Shown here one piece after another: positions 52,154 to 62,464 of a stretch of 64,000 nucleotides of DNA (positions are counted from its first letter, which is position 1; every line of letters starts with the position of its first letter). Source of the stretch: Haloarcula ordinaria (GTDB taxonomy: Archaea > Halobacteriota > Halobacteria > Halobacteriales > Haloarculaceae); NCBI RefSeq assembly GCF_029338275.1, contig NZ_CP119789.1:124001-188000 (forward strand), given 5' to 3'. The notes beneath the pieces were generated by a model. That model worked only from the letters and a program-made list of their open reading frames with translations. It did not search any database and had not been told where the DNA came from. Both the position numbers and the translations under genes were made by a program.

Positions 52154-52174
52154 ACGCACCTCCCTTTTCCAACA

Positions 52175-52756
52175 ATGAGCCTTGAAACAGTCGTAGAGGA
52201 CATTCGAGACGAAGCCCGCGCGCGTGCAGACGAGATTCGCGGGGAGGCCGACGAGCGCGCCCAGGAGATCATCGACGAGGCCGAGGCCGACGCAGAGCAG
52301 ATCCGAGCGGACCGCGAGGCCGAGGTCGACCGCGAGATCTCCCAGGAGCGCGAACAGCGGCTCTCCTCGGCGAAACTGCAGGCGAAGCAGGCCCGACTCG
52401 GCGCCCGTCGGGACGTCCTCGAGGACGTCCGCGCCGACGTCGAGGCGGCACTCGCCGACCTCGGCGGCGACCGTCGCGAAGAGCTGACCCGGGCGCTCCT
52501 GGACGCCGCCGTCGCGGAGTTCGACGACGGCGACCTGGCCGTCTACGGCCGGGCCGACGACCAGGACCTGCTCGAAGACGTCCTCACAGACTACGACGGA
52601 GCAACGTTCGCCGGAGAGCGAGACTGCCTCGGTGGTGTCGTCGTCGAGAGTGAGTCCTCCCGAGTCCGCGTGAACAACACGTTCGACTCGCTGCTGGAGA
52701 CCGTCTGGGAGGACAACCTGCGAGACATCAGCGACCGCCTCTTCGACGCACAATGA
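52175..52756 (+). CDS. atpE: A-type ATP synthase subunit E
   Basis: A 193-residue peripheral-stalk subunit: an N-terminal coiled coil (DEARARADEIRGEADERAQE) and a C-terminal globular domain (about 95-193, with GGVVVESESSRVRVNNTFDS). It pairs with subunit H. It starts 21 bases after atpK and overlaps atpC by 4 bases. Confidence 0.95.
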   Translation: MSLETVVEDIRDEARARADEIRGEADERAQEIIDEAEADAEQIRADREAEVDREISQEREQRLSSAKLQAKQARLGARRDVLEDVRADVEAALADLGGDRREELTRALLDAAVAEFDDGDLAVYGRADDQDLLEDVLTDYDGATFAGERDCLGGVVVESESSRVRVNNTFDSLLETVWEDNLRDISDRLFDAQ

Positions 52757-53829
52757 GTTCGCGAACGGACGCAAAGCGCGGTCAAGGAAGCAACTACGAG
52801 TACGTCGTCGCTCGCGTTCGGTCGCGTCGAGCGTCGCTGTTCGACGACGACGACTACCGGAAGCTGGTCCGCATGGGGACGGGCGAGATCGCCCGCTTCA
52901 TGGAAGAGACCGAGTACGAGACCGAGATGAACGCCCTCGGCGCTCGATACAGCGGTATCGACCTCGTCGAGTACGCGCTCAACCGCAACCTGGCGAAGCA
53001 CTTCGACGACCTGCTGGACTGGACCGAAGGGCAGCTGTACGACTACGTCGCCCGGTACCTCCGGAAGTTCGACGCCTGGAACATCAAGACGATAATCCGG
53101 GGCATCTACTCCGGGGCGACCCAGACCGAGGTCGAGGACGACCTCATCGACGCCGGGGAGTTCGACGACAAACTGCTGGACCAGCTGCTCGCAGCGGAGA
53201 GCATCGAGGAAGTGGTCGAGCTGCTCGAGCCCACTATCTTCGGTGACGCCGTGGAAGAAGCCTTCAGCGAGTTCGAGGAGAGCGGCGTCCTCGTCCCCGT
53301 CGAGAACGCCGTCGACCGCTCGTTCTACGAGATGCTGCTGTCGGGCCTCCCGACCGGCCCGGAGGTCGACAGTCCGACCGGACTGTACATCGAGTTCCTC
53401 CAGGCCGAGGTCGACTTCCGGAACCTCCGGAACGCGCTCCGGCTGGCGCGAAGCGGGGCCGACATGGACCCGGCGGAGTACTACATCGAGGGTGGTCGGC
53501 TGTTCAAGGAGCGCCAGCTCGCACAGCTGGCGACCGACACCGACCAGCTGGTCAACGCCGTCCGGGAGAGCCCGTACGGTGACGACTTAGAGGACGCACT
53601 GGAGACACTGGAGGACGCCGAGAACCTCATCGACTTCGAGCGCGCGCTCGACGTCGCGCTCCTCGAGTACGCGGAACAGCTCTCGAACCGCTATCCACTG
53701 TCGGTCTGTCCGGTCCTCTCGTACATCCTCTCGAAGGAGCGAGAGGTCGACAACATCCGCGCCATCTCGCGCGGTCGCGAGGCGGGGCTGGAGGCGGACG
53801 AAATCGAACAGGAACTGGTGATACTATGA
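52753..53829 (+). CDS. atpC: A-type ATP synthase subunit C
   Basis: A 358-residue helical subunit that caps the K ring and links it to the central shaft. Three repeated helical units carry family motifs such as NYEYVVARVRSRRASLFDDD and DAWNIKTIIRGIYSG. Both ends overlap neighbours by 4 bases. Confidence 0.94.
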   Translation: MSSRTDAKRGQGSNYEYVVARVRSRRASLFDDDDYRKLVRMGTGEIARFMEETEYETEMNALGARYSGIDLVEYALNRNLAKHFDDLLDWTEGQLYDYVARYLRKFDAWNIKTIIRGIYSGATQTEVEDDLIDAGEFDDKLLDQLLAAESIEEVVELLEPTIFGDAVEEAFSEFEESGVLVPVENAVDRSFYEMLLSGLPTGPEVDSPTGLYIEFLQAEVDFRNLRNALRLARSGADMDPAEYYIEGGRLFKERQLAQLATDTDQLVNAVRESPYGDDLEDALETLEDAENLIDFERALDVALLEYAEQLSNRYPLSVCPVLSYILSKEREVDNIRAISRGREAGLEADEIEQELVIL

Positions 53830-54152
53830 GCCAGGAAATCGCCGTAATCGGGAGCCCGGAGTTCACGACGGGGTTCCGACTGGCGGGTGTCCGCAAGTTC
53901 GCGGACATCCCCAACGAGGAGAAAGACGAACAGCTGGACGACGCCGTCGAGGAGATGCTCACGGACGACGACGTCGGCATCGTCGTGATGCACGACGACG
54001 ACATGGAGCGTCTCTCCCGTGGCGTCCGGAAGGACGCCGAGACGAGCGTCGAACCAGTGCTGGTGACGCTCGGCGCGAGCGGCGCCGGGAGCGGCGGTCT
54101 GCGTGAACAGATCAAACGAGCCATCGGAATCGACCTGATGGACGAAGAGTAA
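53826..54152 (+). CDS. atpF: A-type ATP synthase subunit F
   Basis: A 108-residue shaft-associated subunit: [20 protein letters not shown] at the start and [18 protein letters not shown] in the middle are typical. A Gly/Ser-rich loop precedes a C-terminal helix ([16 protein letters not shown]). It overlaps atpC by 4 bases and is 2 bases from atpA. Confidence 0.94.
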   Translation: MSQEIAVIGSPEFTTGFRLAGVRKFADIPNEEKDEQLDDAVEEMLTDDDVGIVVMHDDDMERLSRGVRKDAETSVEPVLVTLGASGAGSGGLREQIKRAIGIDLMDEE

Positions 54153-54154
54153 TC

Positions 54155-55915
54155 ATGAGTCAAGCAACAGAAACAGACGTCCGCGAGGACGGCATCATCG
54201 AAAGCGTCTCGGGACCGGTCGTATCGGCTCGGGACCTCGACGCCCGGATGAACGACGTCGTGTACGTCGGTACGGAAGGGCTGATGGGCGAGGTCATCGA
54301 GATTGAAGGTAACATCACCACCATCCAGGTGTACGAGGAGACCTCGGGGGTCTCCCCGGGCGAACCCGTCGAAGGGACGGGCTCGCCGCTCTCCGTGGAC
54401 CTCGGGCCGGGTATGCTCGACGCCATCTACGACGGCGTCCAGCGCCCGCTCGACGTCCTCGAGGAGAAGATGGGGTCCCCGTACCTCGACCGTGGTGTCG
54501 ACGCACCCGGTATCGACCTGGAGAAGACCTGGGAGTTCGAACCCGAGGTCACCGCAGGTGACGAGGTCGAGGCCGGCGACATCGTCGGCACCGTCCCGGA
54601 GACACCCAGCATCGACCACAAAGTGATGGTCCCGCCCGACTACGAGGGCGGCGAGGTCGTCTCGGCCGAGTCCGGCTCGTTCAACGTCGAGGAGACGGTC
54701 GTCGAGCTGGACAACGGCGAAGAGATCTCGATGCGCCAGGAGTGGCCCGTCCGCAGTCAGCGACCGGCCGACGAGAAACAGACCCCGACCACGCCGCTCG
54801 TGTCGGGTCAGCGCATCCTCGACGGCCTGTTCCCCATCGCGAAGGGCGGGACGGCCGCGATTCCCGGTCCGTTCGGGTCGGGCAAGACGGTCACCCAGCA
54901 CCAGCTCGCGAAATGGGCCGACGCGGACATCGTCGTCTACGTCGGCTGTGGCGAGCGTGGCAACGAGATGACGGAGGTCATCGAGGACTTCCCGGAACTC
55001 GAAGACCCCATCACGGGCAACGCCCTGATGGACCGGACCTGCCTCATCGCGAACACGTCGAACATGCCCGTGGCGGCGCGTGAATCCTGCGTCTACACCG
55101 GCATCACCATCGCGGAGTACTTCCGCGACATGGGGTACGACGTCGCACTGATGGCCGACTCCACCTCCCGGTGGGCCGAGGCCATGCGTGAGATCTCGTC
55201 GCGACTGGAAGAGATGCCCGGCGAGGAGGGGTACCCCGCGTACCTCTCGGCACGCCTCAGTGAGTTCTACGAGCGCGCCGGCTACTTCCACAACATCAAC
55301 GACACCGAGGGGTCCGTCTCGGTCATCGGCGCCGTCTCCCCGCCCGGCGGGGACTTCTCGGAGCCGGTCACCCAGAACACGCTTCGTATCGTCAAGACGT
55401 TCTGGGCGCTGGACGCCGACCTCGCCGAACGTCGGCACTTCCCCTCTATCAACTGGAACGAGTCGTACTCGCTGTACCGCGACCAGCTCGACGACTGGTT
55501 CGTCGAGAACGTCCGCGAGGAGTGGCCCGAGACGCGACAGTGGGCCATCGACGTGCTCGACGAGGAAGCGGAACTGCAGGAGATTGTCCAGCTCGTCGGG
55601 AAGGACGCCCTGCCGGAGGACCAGCAGCTCACGCTCGAGGTCGCTCGATACCTGCGTGAGGCCTGGCTCCAGCAGAACGCGTTCCACCCCGTCGACACCT
55701 ACTGCGAGCCCGAGAAGACCTACCGCATCGTGAACGGTATCAAGACGTTCAACGACGAGGCCTTCGACGCGCTCGAAGCCGGCGTCCCCGTCGAGGAGAT
55801 CACCGACATCGACGCCGCGCCGCGGCTCAACCGTATCGGCGTCCAGGAAGACTACGGCGAGTACGTCGACGACCTGGAAGAGGACATCGCCGCGGAACTC
55901 CAGGAGAAGTACTAA
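54155..55915 (+). CDS. atpA: A-type ATP synthase catalytic subunit A
   Basis: A 586-residue catalytic subunit. The Walker A motif GPFGSGKT is at residues 238-245, followed by [16 protein letters not shown] and the catalytic region [15 protein letters not shown]. The non-homologous bulge region of A subunits lies at about 115-190. No intein interrupts the P-loop. Confidence 0.97.
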   Translation: MSQATETDVREDGIIESVSGPVVSARDLDARMNDVVYVGTEGLMGEVIEIEGNITTIQVYEETSGVSPGEPVEGTGSPLSVDLGPGMLDAIYDGVQRPLDVLEEKMGSPYLDRGVDAPGIDLEKTWEFEPEVTAGDEVEAGDIVGTVPETPSIDHKVMVPPDYEGGEVVSAESGSFNVEETVVELDNGEEISMRQEWPVRSQRPADEKQTPTTPLVSGQRILDGLFPIAKGGTAAIPGPFGSGKTVTQHQLAKWADADIVVYVGCGERGNEMTEVIEDFPELEDPITGNALMDRTCLIANTSNMPVAARESCVYTGITIAEYFRDMGYDVALMADSTSRWAEAMREISSRLEEMPGEEGYPAYLSARLSEFYERAGYFHNINDTEGSVSVIGAVSPPGGDFSEPVTQNTLRIVKTFWALDADLAERRHFPSINWNESYSLYRDQLDDWFVENVREEWPETRQWAIDVLDEEAELQEIVQLVGKDALPEDQQLTLEVARYLREAWLQQNAFHPVDTYCEPEKTYRIVNGIKTFNDEAFDALEAGVPVEEITDIDAAPRLNRIGVQEDYGEYVDDLEEDIAAELQEKY

Positions 55916-55917
55916 CG

Positions 55918-57345
55918 ATGAAAGAGTACCAGACAATCACGGAAATCAGCGGACCGCTGGTCTTCGTCGAGACCGACGAGCCCGTCGGCTACGACGAGAT
56001 CGTCGAGATCGAGACGAGCGACGGCGAGACCCGCCGTGGCCAGGTGCTGGAGTCGACCAGCGACTACGTCGCCATCCAGGTGTTCGAGGGGACCTCGGGC
56101 ATCGACCGGAAGGCGTCCGTTCGCTTCCTCGGCGAGACCATGAAGATGCCCGTCACCGAGGACCTGCTGGGGCGGGTCATGGACGGGACCGGCCAGCCCA
56201 TCGACGGCGGCCCGGAGATCGTCCCCGACGAGCGACAGGACATCGTCGGCGCGGCCATCAACCCCTTCTCGCGGGAGTACCCCGAGGAGTTCATCCAGAC
56301 TGGGGTCTCGGCCATCGACGGCATGAACACCCTGGTCCGCGGCCAGAAGCTCCCGATCTTCTCGGCGTCCGGCCTGCCCCACAACGACCTGGCGCTGCAG
56401 ATCGCGCGACAGGCGACCGTGCCGGAAGAAGAGGAGGGTGAGGGCGACGAAGAGGGCTCGGAGTTCGCCGTCATCTTCGGCGCGATGGGAATCACGGCCG
56501 AAGAGGCAAACGAGTTCATGGACGACTTCGAGCGGACCGGCGCACTCGAGCGCTCCGTGGTCTTCATGAACCTCGCGGACGACCCTGCCGTCGAGCGGAC
56601 CATCACGCCGCGACTCGCGCTCACCACGGCCGAGTACCTGGCCTTCGAGAAGGACTACCACGTGCTGGTCATCCTCACTGACATGACCAACTACTGTGAG
56701 GCACTCCGAGAGATCGGTGCCGCACGTGAGGAGGTTCCGGGCCGGCGTGGCTACCCCGGCTACATGTACACCGACCTGGCCCAGCTCTACGAGCGCGCCG
56801 GTCGAATTCAGGGCCGCGATGGCTCTGTGACCCAGCTGCCCATCCTCACGATGCCGGGTGACGACGACACGCACCCGATTCCGGACCTCACCGGCTACAT
56901 CACCGAGGGGCAGATCTACATCGACCGCGACCTGAACAGCCAGGGCATCACGCCGCCGATCAACGTCCTGCCGTCGCTGTCACGGCTGATGGACGACGGT
57001 ATCGGCGAGGGCCTGACCCGTGGCGACCACGCCGACGTCAAGGACCAGCTGTTCGCCGCGTACGCCGAGGGTGAGGACCTGCGGGACCTCGTGAACATCG
57101 TCGGTCGCGAGGCGCTGTCGGACCTGGACAACAAGTACCTCGACTTCGCCGACCGCTTCGAGGAGGAGTTCGTCGATCAGGGGACGGAAACGTCCCGCAG
57201 TATCGACGAGACACTCGAACTCGGCTGGGACCTGCTCTCGATGCTCCCCAAGGAAGCGCTCAACCGCATCGACGAGGAGCTCATCGAAGAGAACTACCGC
57301 GAAGACGAGGACGCCGAGGTCGAAGCGGTCGAAGCCGAGGCCTGA
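55918..57345 (+). CDS. atpB: A-type ATP synthase regulatory subunit B
   Basis: A 475-residue non-catalytic partner of subunit A. It lacks a P-loop ([14 protein letters not shown] stands in its place) but has [18 protein letters not shown] and the [20 protein letters not shown] region. It begins 2 bases after atpA. After its end the gene order is broken by the rhodopsin before atpD. Confidence 0.97.
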   Translation: MKEYQTITEISGPLVFVETDEPVGYDEIVEIETSDGETRRGQVLESTSDYVAIQVFEGTSGIDRKASVRFLGETMKMPVTEDLLGRVMDGTGQPIDGGPEIVPDERQDIVGAAINPFSREYPEEFIQTGVSAIDGMNTLVRGQKLPIFSASGLPHNDLALQIARQATVPEEEEGEGDEEGSEFAVIFGAMGITAEEANEFMDDFERTGALERSVVFMNLADDPAVERTITPRLALTTAEYLAFEKDYHVLVILTDMTNYCEALREIGAAREEVPGRRGYPGYMYTDLAQLYERAGRIQGRDGSVTQLPILTMPGDDDTHPIPDLTGYITEGQIYIDRDLNSQGITPPINVLPSLSRLMDDGIGEGLTRGDHADVKDQLFAAYAEGEDLRDLVNIVGREALSDLDNKYLDFADRFEEEFVDQGTETSRSIDETLELGWDLLSMLPKEALNRIDEELIEENYREDEDAEVEAVEAEA

Positions 57346-57421
57346 GACGCCGGTTCGTCTCCGTTCTTTCTCCGCTACTCTGTCCGCCTCCGGCAGCCGT
57401 GCCTAACCATTATGGTACGGG

Positions 57422-57430
57422 AAATTTTTA
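57422..57430 (+). promoter_or_regulatory. Promoter of the rhodopsin gene
   Basis: AAATTTTTA lies about 30 bases before ATG 57,458, as expected for a leaderless start. Just upstream, CCTAACCATTATGG (57,401-57,414) is a near-palindromic stretch that could be an upstream activator site for a Bat-type regulator. That is inference. Confidence 0.6.
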
Positions 57431-57457
57431 CGAATTGTCCTTATGTTAGCCTGCACC

Positions 57458-58210
57458 ATGCCACAACCAGGAAGTGAATCGATTTGGCTTTGGCTCGGCA
57501 CTGCCGGGATGTTCCTCGGTATGCTATACTTCATCGGTCGCGGTTGGGGAGAGACCGATGACCGTCGCCAGAAGTTCTACATCGCGACGATACTGATAAC
57601 GGCGATCGCGTTCGTCAACTATCTCGCGATGGCACTGGGCTTCGGGCTGACGATAATAGAGTTACCAGGGGATCCGGAGGTGCCCATCTACTGGGCACGG
57701 TACACCGACTGGCTGTTCACGACGCCCCTGTTGCTGTACGACCTCGGGCTGCTCGCCGGTGCTGACCGCAACACCATCGCGTCGCTCGTGAGCCTCGACG
57801 TGCTCATGATCGGGACGGGTGTCGTCGCGACGCTCAGCGCGGGGAGCGGCGTCCTCGCCGCCGGCGCGGAGCGACTCGTCTGGTGGGGCATCAGCACGGC
57901 GTTCCTGCTCGTGCTGCTGTACTTCCTGTTCAGCTCGCTGTCCGGGCGCGTCTCGGACTTGCCGAGCGACACGCAACAGACGTTCAAGACGCTACGGAAC
58001 CTCGTGACGGTAGTCTGGCTCATCTACCCGGTCTGGTGGCTGGTCGGGACCGAGGGACTCGGTCTCGTCAACCTCGGCATCGAGACGGCCGGCTTCATGG
58101 TCATCGACCTCGTCGCGAAGGTCGGATTCGGGTTCATCCTGCTCCGTAGCCACAGCGTGCTCGACGGTGCGGCCCAGTCGACGACCGGCGCTGCCCCGGC
58201 CGACGACTGA
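57458..58210 (+). CDS. cop: Bacteriorhodopsin-type light-driven proton pump (cruxrhodopsin-like)
   Basis: A 250-residue seven-helix rhodopsin. Key pump residues are all present: R81, D84 (acceptor), T88, D95 (donor), E199 and E209 (release group) and K221 (retinal). [11 protein letters not shown] and [17 protein letters not shown] are signature segments. These make it an outward proton pump, not a chloride pump or sensor. The close likeness to Haloarcula cruxrhodopsin is from memory. ATG 57,458 fits the promoter spacing and the family start. ATG 57,443 would add five residues. It lies between atpB and atpD on the same strand. Confidence 0.93.
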   Translation: MPQPGSESIWLWLGTAGMFLGMLYFIGRGWGETDDRRQKFYIATILITAIAFVNYLAMALGFGLTIIELPGDPEVPIYWARYTDWLFTTPLLLYDLGLLAGADRNTIASLVSLDVLMIGTGVVATLSAGSGVLAAGAERLVWWGISTAFLLVLLYFLFSSLSGRVSDLPSDTQQTFKTLRNLVTVVWLIYPVWWLVGTEGLGLVNLGIETAGFMVIDLVAKVGFGFILLRSHSVLDGAAQSTTGAAPADD

Positions 58211-58230
58211 ACCGGTTCGGTTCCGATTGC

Positions 58231-58239
58231 GGATTTTTT
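58231..58239 (+). terminator. T-run after the rhodopsin gene
   Basis: GGATTTTTT, 20 bases after the rhodopsin stop, preceded by a weak inverted repeat (CCGGTTCGGTTCCG). A U-tract of this kind suits archaeal termination and would separate the rhodopsin transcript from atpD. Confidence 0.5.
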
Positions 58240-58301
58240 CGACGCCACCCGCCAGTCACGACTGAAAACGGTTAACTGACTCCGCCCAGAATGTCGTCGT
58301 A

Positions 58302-58994
58302 ATGGCGAAGGACGTCAAACCCACGCGGAAGAACTTGATGCAGATCGAGGACCGCATCGAGCTCTCCGAGCGTGGGCACGACACGCTGGAGAAGAAGCGT
58401 GACGGCCTCATCATGGAGTTCATGGACATCCTGGACCAGGCACAGGACGTCCGGAACGACCTGGACGACGACTACGAGCGCGCCCAGCGAGCCATCAACA
58501 TGGCCCGGGCGATGGAAGGCGACGTCGCCGTCCGTGGCGCCGCCGCCGCGCTCAAAGAACACCCCGAACTGACGACCCAGTCGAAGAACATCATGGGCGT
58601 CGTCGTCCCGCAGATCGAGTCCAGCAAGGTCAAGAAGTCGCTCGACGAGCGTGGCTACGGTGTGATGGGGACGTCCGCCCGCATCGACGAGGCCGCCGAG
58701 GCCTACGAGGAACTGCTCGAGACCATCATCCTCGCCGCGGAGGTCGAGACGGCGATGAAGAAGATGCTCGAAGAGATCGAGACCACCAAGCGCCGCGTCA
58801 ACGCCCTCGAGTTCAAGCTCCTGCCGGACCTCTACGACAACCAGGAGTACATCGAGCAGAAACTCGAAGAACAGGAGCGAGAAGAGATCTTCCGCATGAA
58901 GAAGATCAAGGCCAAGAAAGAGGCCGAAGAGGACGCCATCGCCGCCGAGGAAGCCGCCGAAGAGGAAGTCGAAGCCGTCACGGCCGACGACTGA
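58302..58994 (+). CDS. atpD: A-type ATP synthase subunit D
   Basis: A 230-residue central-shaft subunit: long N- and C-terminal helices ([40 protein letters not shown]) around a short middle. The acidic tail ([12 protein letters not shown]) is a halophilic feature. It has its own upstream region after the rhodopsin terminator, with no clear TATA box. Confidence 0.95.
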   Translation: MAKDVKPTRKNLMQIEDRIELSERGHDTLEKKRDGLIMEFMDILDQAQDVRNDLDDDYERAQRAINMARAMEGDVAVRGAAAALKEHPELTTQSKNIMGVVVPQIESSKVKKSLDERGYGVMGTSARIDEAAEAYEELLETIILAAEVETAMKKMLEEIETTKRRVNALEFKLLPDLYDNQEYIEQKLEEQEREEIFRMKKIKAKKEAEEDAIAAEEAAEEEVEAVTADD

Positions 58995-59069
58995 ATCTAG
59001 CAGACCGCGCTCGTATCTCACTGGGTGCCGGGCCGCCACGCTCTTCTCGCCCCGGGCCCACCACTCCCT

Positions 59070-59462
59070 ATGTCCTGTTCGAACTGCGGTGGCGACACTG
59101 TCGCGTTCCCGGTCGAGGAGGCCCTGCGCGAGTACCTGCCCGACGGGACGGTCGGCGTGAGCCTCTGCCGGTCGTGCCTGTCGATGGACCCCGTCGACGA
59201 CCCACCCGAGGCGGTCCCCGACCTCACCGTGCTCGGCGACAGCTTCCCGTCGAACCCCGCCGCCGCAGTCCCGATGGCGTTGCTCGTCGGGCTGCTCGAC
59301 TCGCTCGCGCTCAATCGGCCGGAGATTACCGCGTTACTGGAGCGGGTGGAACGGGCCGGGACCGACCCGCTGCTCGTCGTCGACCGACTCGACGACGCCT
59401 ACGGCGACGACGCGTTCGTCGACCTGGGGGCACGTCGCCACCAGCTCGCACAGTTGCTGTAA
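59070..59462 (+). CDS. Small zinc-ribbon protein, DUF6276-like
   Basis: A 130-residue protein with two Cys knuckles (C3-x2-C6 in SCSNCGG; C33-x2-C36 in LCRSC), then a helical domain (AAVPMALLVGLLDSLALNRP) and an acidic end. I associate it with haloarchaeal DUF6276, function unknown. ATG 59,070 starts right at the zinc ribbon. Confidence 0.75.
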   Translation: MSCSNCGGDTVAFPVEEALREYLPDGTVGVSLCRSCLSMDPVDDPPEAVPDLTVLGDSFPSNPAAAVPMALLVGLLDSLALNRPEITALLERVERAGTDPLLVVDRLDDAYGDDAFVDLGARRHQLAQLL

Positions 59463-59471
59463 CGGACGGCC

Positions 59472-59849
59472 CTACATCGCGCCGGCGTCGTCGGCTTCTA
59501 GCACGGCCTTCCGGGAGACGACGTCGATAGTCGTGTCCCCGCCGATTCCGGTGCCGCCCTCGACCCGTTCGACGCGGAGCACCACGTCCTGGGGACTGGC
59601 ACAGCCGCAGTTGACGAACTCGTCCCACTCATCGCCCACGGAGACGGGACCCGCGTGCGCCCAGCGGAGGTAGCGGAGGTAGGTCGCTTCGGTCATGCTC
59701 TCCTGGAGCCACTCGCTGTCGGCGACCCACCAGCGCTTGTCGTCGTCGGGGTCTGTCTCGGGAGAGCGAAACGAGACGAGGATCCGGTCGGCCTGGTCTG
59801 TCACCGTCGACGGGTCGGTCCTGTTGACCCGCTCGCTGTCGGTCGTCAT
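59472..59849 (-). CDS. Haloarchaeal conserved hypothetical protein
   Basis: A 125-residue acidic protein: an N-terminal disordered part, KRWWVADSEWLQESMTEATY in the middle, and a C-terminal strand region with NCGCASPQDVVLRVERVEGG. The CxC pair might bind metal. It is convergent with the zinc-ribbon gene by 9 bases. No function is recognised. Confidence 0.65.
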   Translation of the reverse strand: MTTDSERVNRTDPSTVTDQADRILVSFRSPETDPDDDKRWWVADSEWLQESMTEATYLRYLRWAHAGPVSVGDEWDEFVNCGCASPQDVVLRVERVEGGTGIGGDTTIDVVSRKAVLEADDAGAM

Positions 59850-59991
59850 TACCGGAGCTAGGGGCCTGCGCCAATTAAGGGTTTTGTCCGAATTGTACAA
59901 TACTACTGTGCCGTCGCTCGACGGCGGAGTTTACCGACGGCTGCTGGACGGGTGAAGTCTGGCGCAACATTCAGACGGGAGAAAGTAGCCC

Positions 59992-61245
59992 TTAGACGCC
60001 CGTCGAGTACCGCAGCAGACCCGCGACGCCGCCGAAGGCGTTGAGCAGTTGCTCGCCTTTCTCGAAGTCCGTCGAGATGAACACCGTCTCGGTCCCGCGC
60101 TGCTCGGCCAGCTGCATCAGGTGGTCGATGGCGTCCTCGCGGTCGCCCTCGTCGGCGTCGACGGTCGCGCCACACCGGGTGCAGTCGTGGTCCTTCGTGG
60201 TCGTCGAGGAGTTGATGAGCTCGTACTCGTCGTGACCGTTCTCACAGGTGTAGGCGACGACGTCCTTCCGGAGGTCCTCGGAGATGAGCAGCTGCTCGAC
60301 GGCGCCCATGTTGAGGTTCTGGCGGGTCTGCTCGAAGCCGTAGGTGGCCTTCTCGCCGTCGTGCAGTTGCTTGAAGAACTCCTCCATGACCTGCTTGTCT
60401 TGGAGGATCTCGTGTTCGGCCAGCACCTCCTGGGCGGCGTCGACGAGGTCGTAGAGGCCGGACTCGTCGGTGTAGGCCACGTCGAACTTCCCGAGCACCA
60501 TGTCCTGGAGCTCGTGGTGGAGGTAGTCGCCGTCGAGGAACTCGTCTTTCGTCGGCGATGGGCCGCCGACGAGCACGCCGTCCATCTCGTGGCGGTCGGG
60601 GACGAACAGCTCGTTGGCCATGCCGGCGACCTCCTGGTAGAAGTTGTCGATGGCCTCCAGGCGCAGGCGGGCGAACCGCTGTGCGGACTGCCCCCCTTTG
60701 CGCTGTTTGCCCGGGACCAGCGAGGAGGCGGACTTGACGGCCTCGACGCGTTTCCCCTTGAGCCAGCCGACGTTGGCCTCGCGCCGGTCGAGGACGATGA
60801 GCCCGAACAGGCCCTTGTCGGCCAGCATCTCCTCTAGAGGTTCGGTCAGGAACTCCGAGTCGCAGTGGTAGCGGAACGACTCGATTGGGTCCGGCGGGCT
60901 CTCCAGTGACTTCGTGACCATGTTCGTCCGGCCGCCGCCGGCGTCGATAGCGCCGGAGAACAGCACCATCCCGTTCTCCGGCGGGTTGTCGTAGTACCGC
61001 AAGCGGTCCTTGATAGAGGTCAGCGCGTCCTGGACGGCCGTCCGAGTGTCTTTGGACTTGATGTTCGACGCCTCGGAGTGCTCCTGGGTGACGTGGGCCA
61101 CCACGTCGCTCAGCTGCTTGTCTTCGGGGACGTAGATAGAGACGAGCTGCGTGCCCGAGCCGCTGTACCCCTTGAGCTCCTCGATGACCTTCCGGAACTC
61201 GTACTTCTGTTTGTCCGACTGGTCCTGTTCCTGCTGCTCACTCAT
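59992..61245 (-). CDS. prf1: Peptide chain release factor aRF1
   Basis: A 417-residue archaeal/eukaryal class I release factor. The stop-codon recognition motif NIKS is in EASNIKSKDTR, and the catalytic GGQ is in KQRKGGQSAQRFARL. The C-terminal domain (about 280-417) has a CxxC pair (DCTRCGATV) as a mini-zinc feature. It hydrolyses peptidyl-tRNA at all three stop codons. Confidence 0.96.
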   Translation of the reverse strand: MSEQQEQDQSDKQKYEFRKVIEELKGYSGSGTQLVSIYVPEDKQLSDVVAHVTQEHSEASNIKSKDTRTAVQDALTSIKDRLRYYDNPPENGMVLFSGAIDAGGGRTNMVTKSLESPPDPIESFRYHCDSEFLTEPLEEMLADKGLFGLIVLDRREANVGWLKGKRVEAVKSASSLVPGKQRKGGQSAQRFARLRLEAIDNFYQEVAGMANELFVPDRHEMDGVLVGGPSPTKDEFLDGDYLHHELQDMVLGKFDVAYTDESGLYDLVDAAQEVLAEHEILQDKQVMEEFFKQLHDGEKATYGFEQTRQNLNMGAVEQLLISEDLRKDVVAYTCENGHDEYELINSSTTTKDHDCTRCGATVDADEGDREDAIDHLMQLAEQRGTETVFISTDFEKGEQLLNAFGGVAGLLRYSTGV

Positions 61246-61284
61246 TGTCAGTGTTTGGCCGGTGGTGGGTAAGAAACTGTTGAC

Positions 61285-61523
61285 AGGGAGCGAAGGGCAC
61301 GAACGAGCCACGCGAGTGAGTGGTCTTCGAGGTGAAACGGCGACCGGAGGGAGCCGTGGAGCACGGTCGCCGCGAGCGTAGCGAGGGGCGCCAGAAGGTC
61401 GAGCGGGGAGCGCAGTGACCCGCGAGACAGCGAGGGGCCGACCGAAGGGAGGGTCCTCGAGGCGGCGCGGTGAGCGAAGCGAACCGCAGAGCAGGGAACG
61501 AAGGGCACAAGCGAGTCGTGGGA
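61285..61523. repeat. Hairpin-rich spacer flanked by direct repeats
   Basis: The 385-bp gap 61,246-61,630 has no gene. It carries an imperfect direct repeat (AGGGAGCGAAGGGCACGAAC at 61,285 and AGGGAACGAAGGGCACAAGC at 61,493, about 208 bp apart). Between them are many short inverted repeats such as GGTGAGCGAAGCGAACC. It resembles the spacers after ilvD and tRNA-Leu. Confidence 0.65.
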
Positions 61524-61630
61524 ACAACCACCGCTACAGGACCACCGCGACCACGACCTCCCTGCGACCCCTCGTTCATCCGACAGCCGGATTTATATGC
61601 CCCAATACCCTGGGGACAAGCAATCAGGAT

Positions 61631-62443
61631 ATGGCGGGGTACGTCTGTACAATCGCGGGCGGGAAAGGCGGCGTCGGGAAGACGACGACCGCGGTCAACC
61701 TCGGTGCCGGCCTCCAGGAGCTGGGCTACGACGTCGCCGTCGTCGACGCGGACCTCGGCATGGCGAACCTCGGGGCGATGCTCGACGTCGACCCAGAGAA
61801 GAACTTACACGACATCCTCGCCGGCGAGGGCGCTGTCAGCGAGGCGCTCGCCGACGCGCCCGGCGGACTGACCGTCGTCCCCGGCGACCAGTCGCTCGAC
61901 GCCTTCGCCGACGCCGACCCCGCCAACCTCCGGACGGTCGTCAAGACCCTACGGAACGCCTACGACGTGGTCCTCGTCGACACCGGCGCGGGCCTGAGCG
62001 ACGCGGTCGGGGTCCCGCTGGGACTGGCCGACGGAATCGTCCTCGTGACCACACCGAACGACGTCGCCGTCAGCGACACCATCAAGACCGCCGAGCTCGC
62101 GGCCCGCATCGGCGGAACGGTCCTCGGCGTGGTCGTCACCCGCGTCACCCGCGAGACGGACCTCGCCGCCATCGCCGACCGCGTCGAGTTCCCGCTGCTC
62201 GCGGTCGTCCCGGACGACACGAAGCCGACGGCCGACGAGCCGACCCTGCTCAACGCCCCGGAGCGGCCCGCTTCGGACGCCTACAGGCGTCTGTCTGAGG
62301 CACTCGAAGCGGTGTTCTTCGATGGAGAGGAAGCCGAGGAGGACCTCGAGGCCATGGTCGACGACGAGTGGTTCGTCGACGAGGACGCGGCGTCGGAGGA
62401 CGAGGACGACCAGTCCGGCGGGGTCTTCGGCCTGTTCAACTGA
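61631..62443 (+). CDS. MinD/ParA-like P-loop ATPase
   Basis: A 270-residue deviant Walker ATPase. CTIAGGKGGVGKTTTAVNLG is the nucleotide site, VVDADLGMANLGAML switch I, and VVLVDTGAGLSDAVG switch II. The C-terminal 35 residues are highly acidic (DEEDDQSGG-like) and end GVFGLFN, without the usual MinD membrane helix. Haloarchaea have several MinD homologues with positioning roles. Its cargo is unknown. Confidence 0.88.
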   Translation: MAGYVCTIAGGKGGVGKTTTAVNLGAGLQELGYDVAVVDADLGMANLGAMLDVDPEKNLHDILAGEGAVSEALADAPGGLTVVPGDQSLDAFADADPANLRTVVKTLRNAYDVVLVDTGAGLSDAVGVPLGLADGIVLVTTPNDVAVSDTIKTAELAARIGGTVLGVVVTRVTRETDLAAIADRVEFPLLAVVPDDTKPTADEPTLLNAPERPASDAYRRLSEALEAVFFDGEEAEEDLEAMVDDEWFVDEDAASEDEDDQSGGVFGLFN

Positions 62444-62464
62444 GCGCAGGTCGCGTATTCTGTA

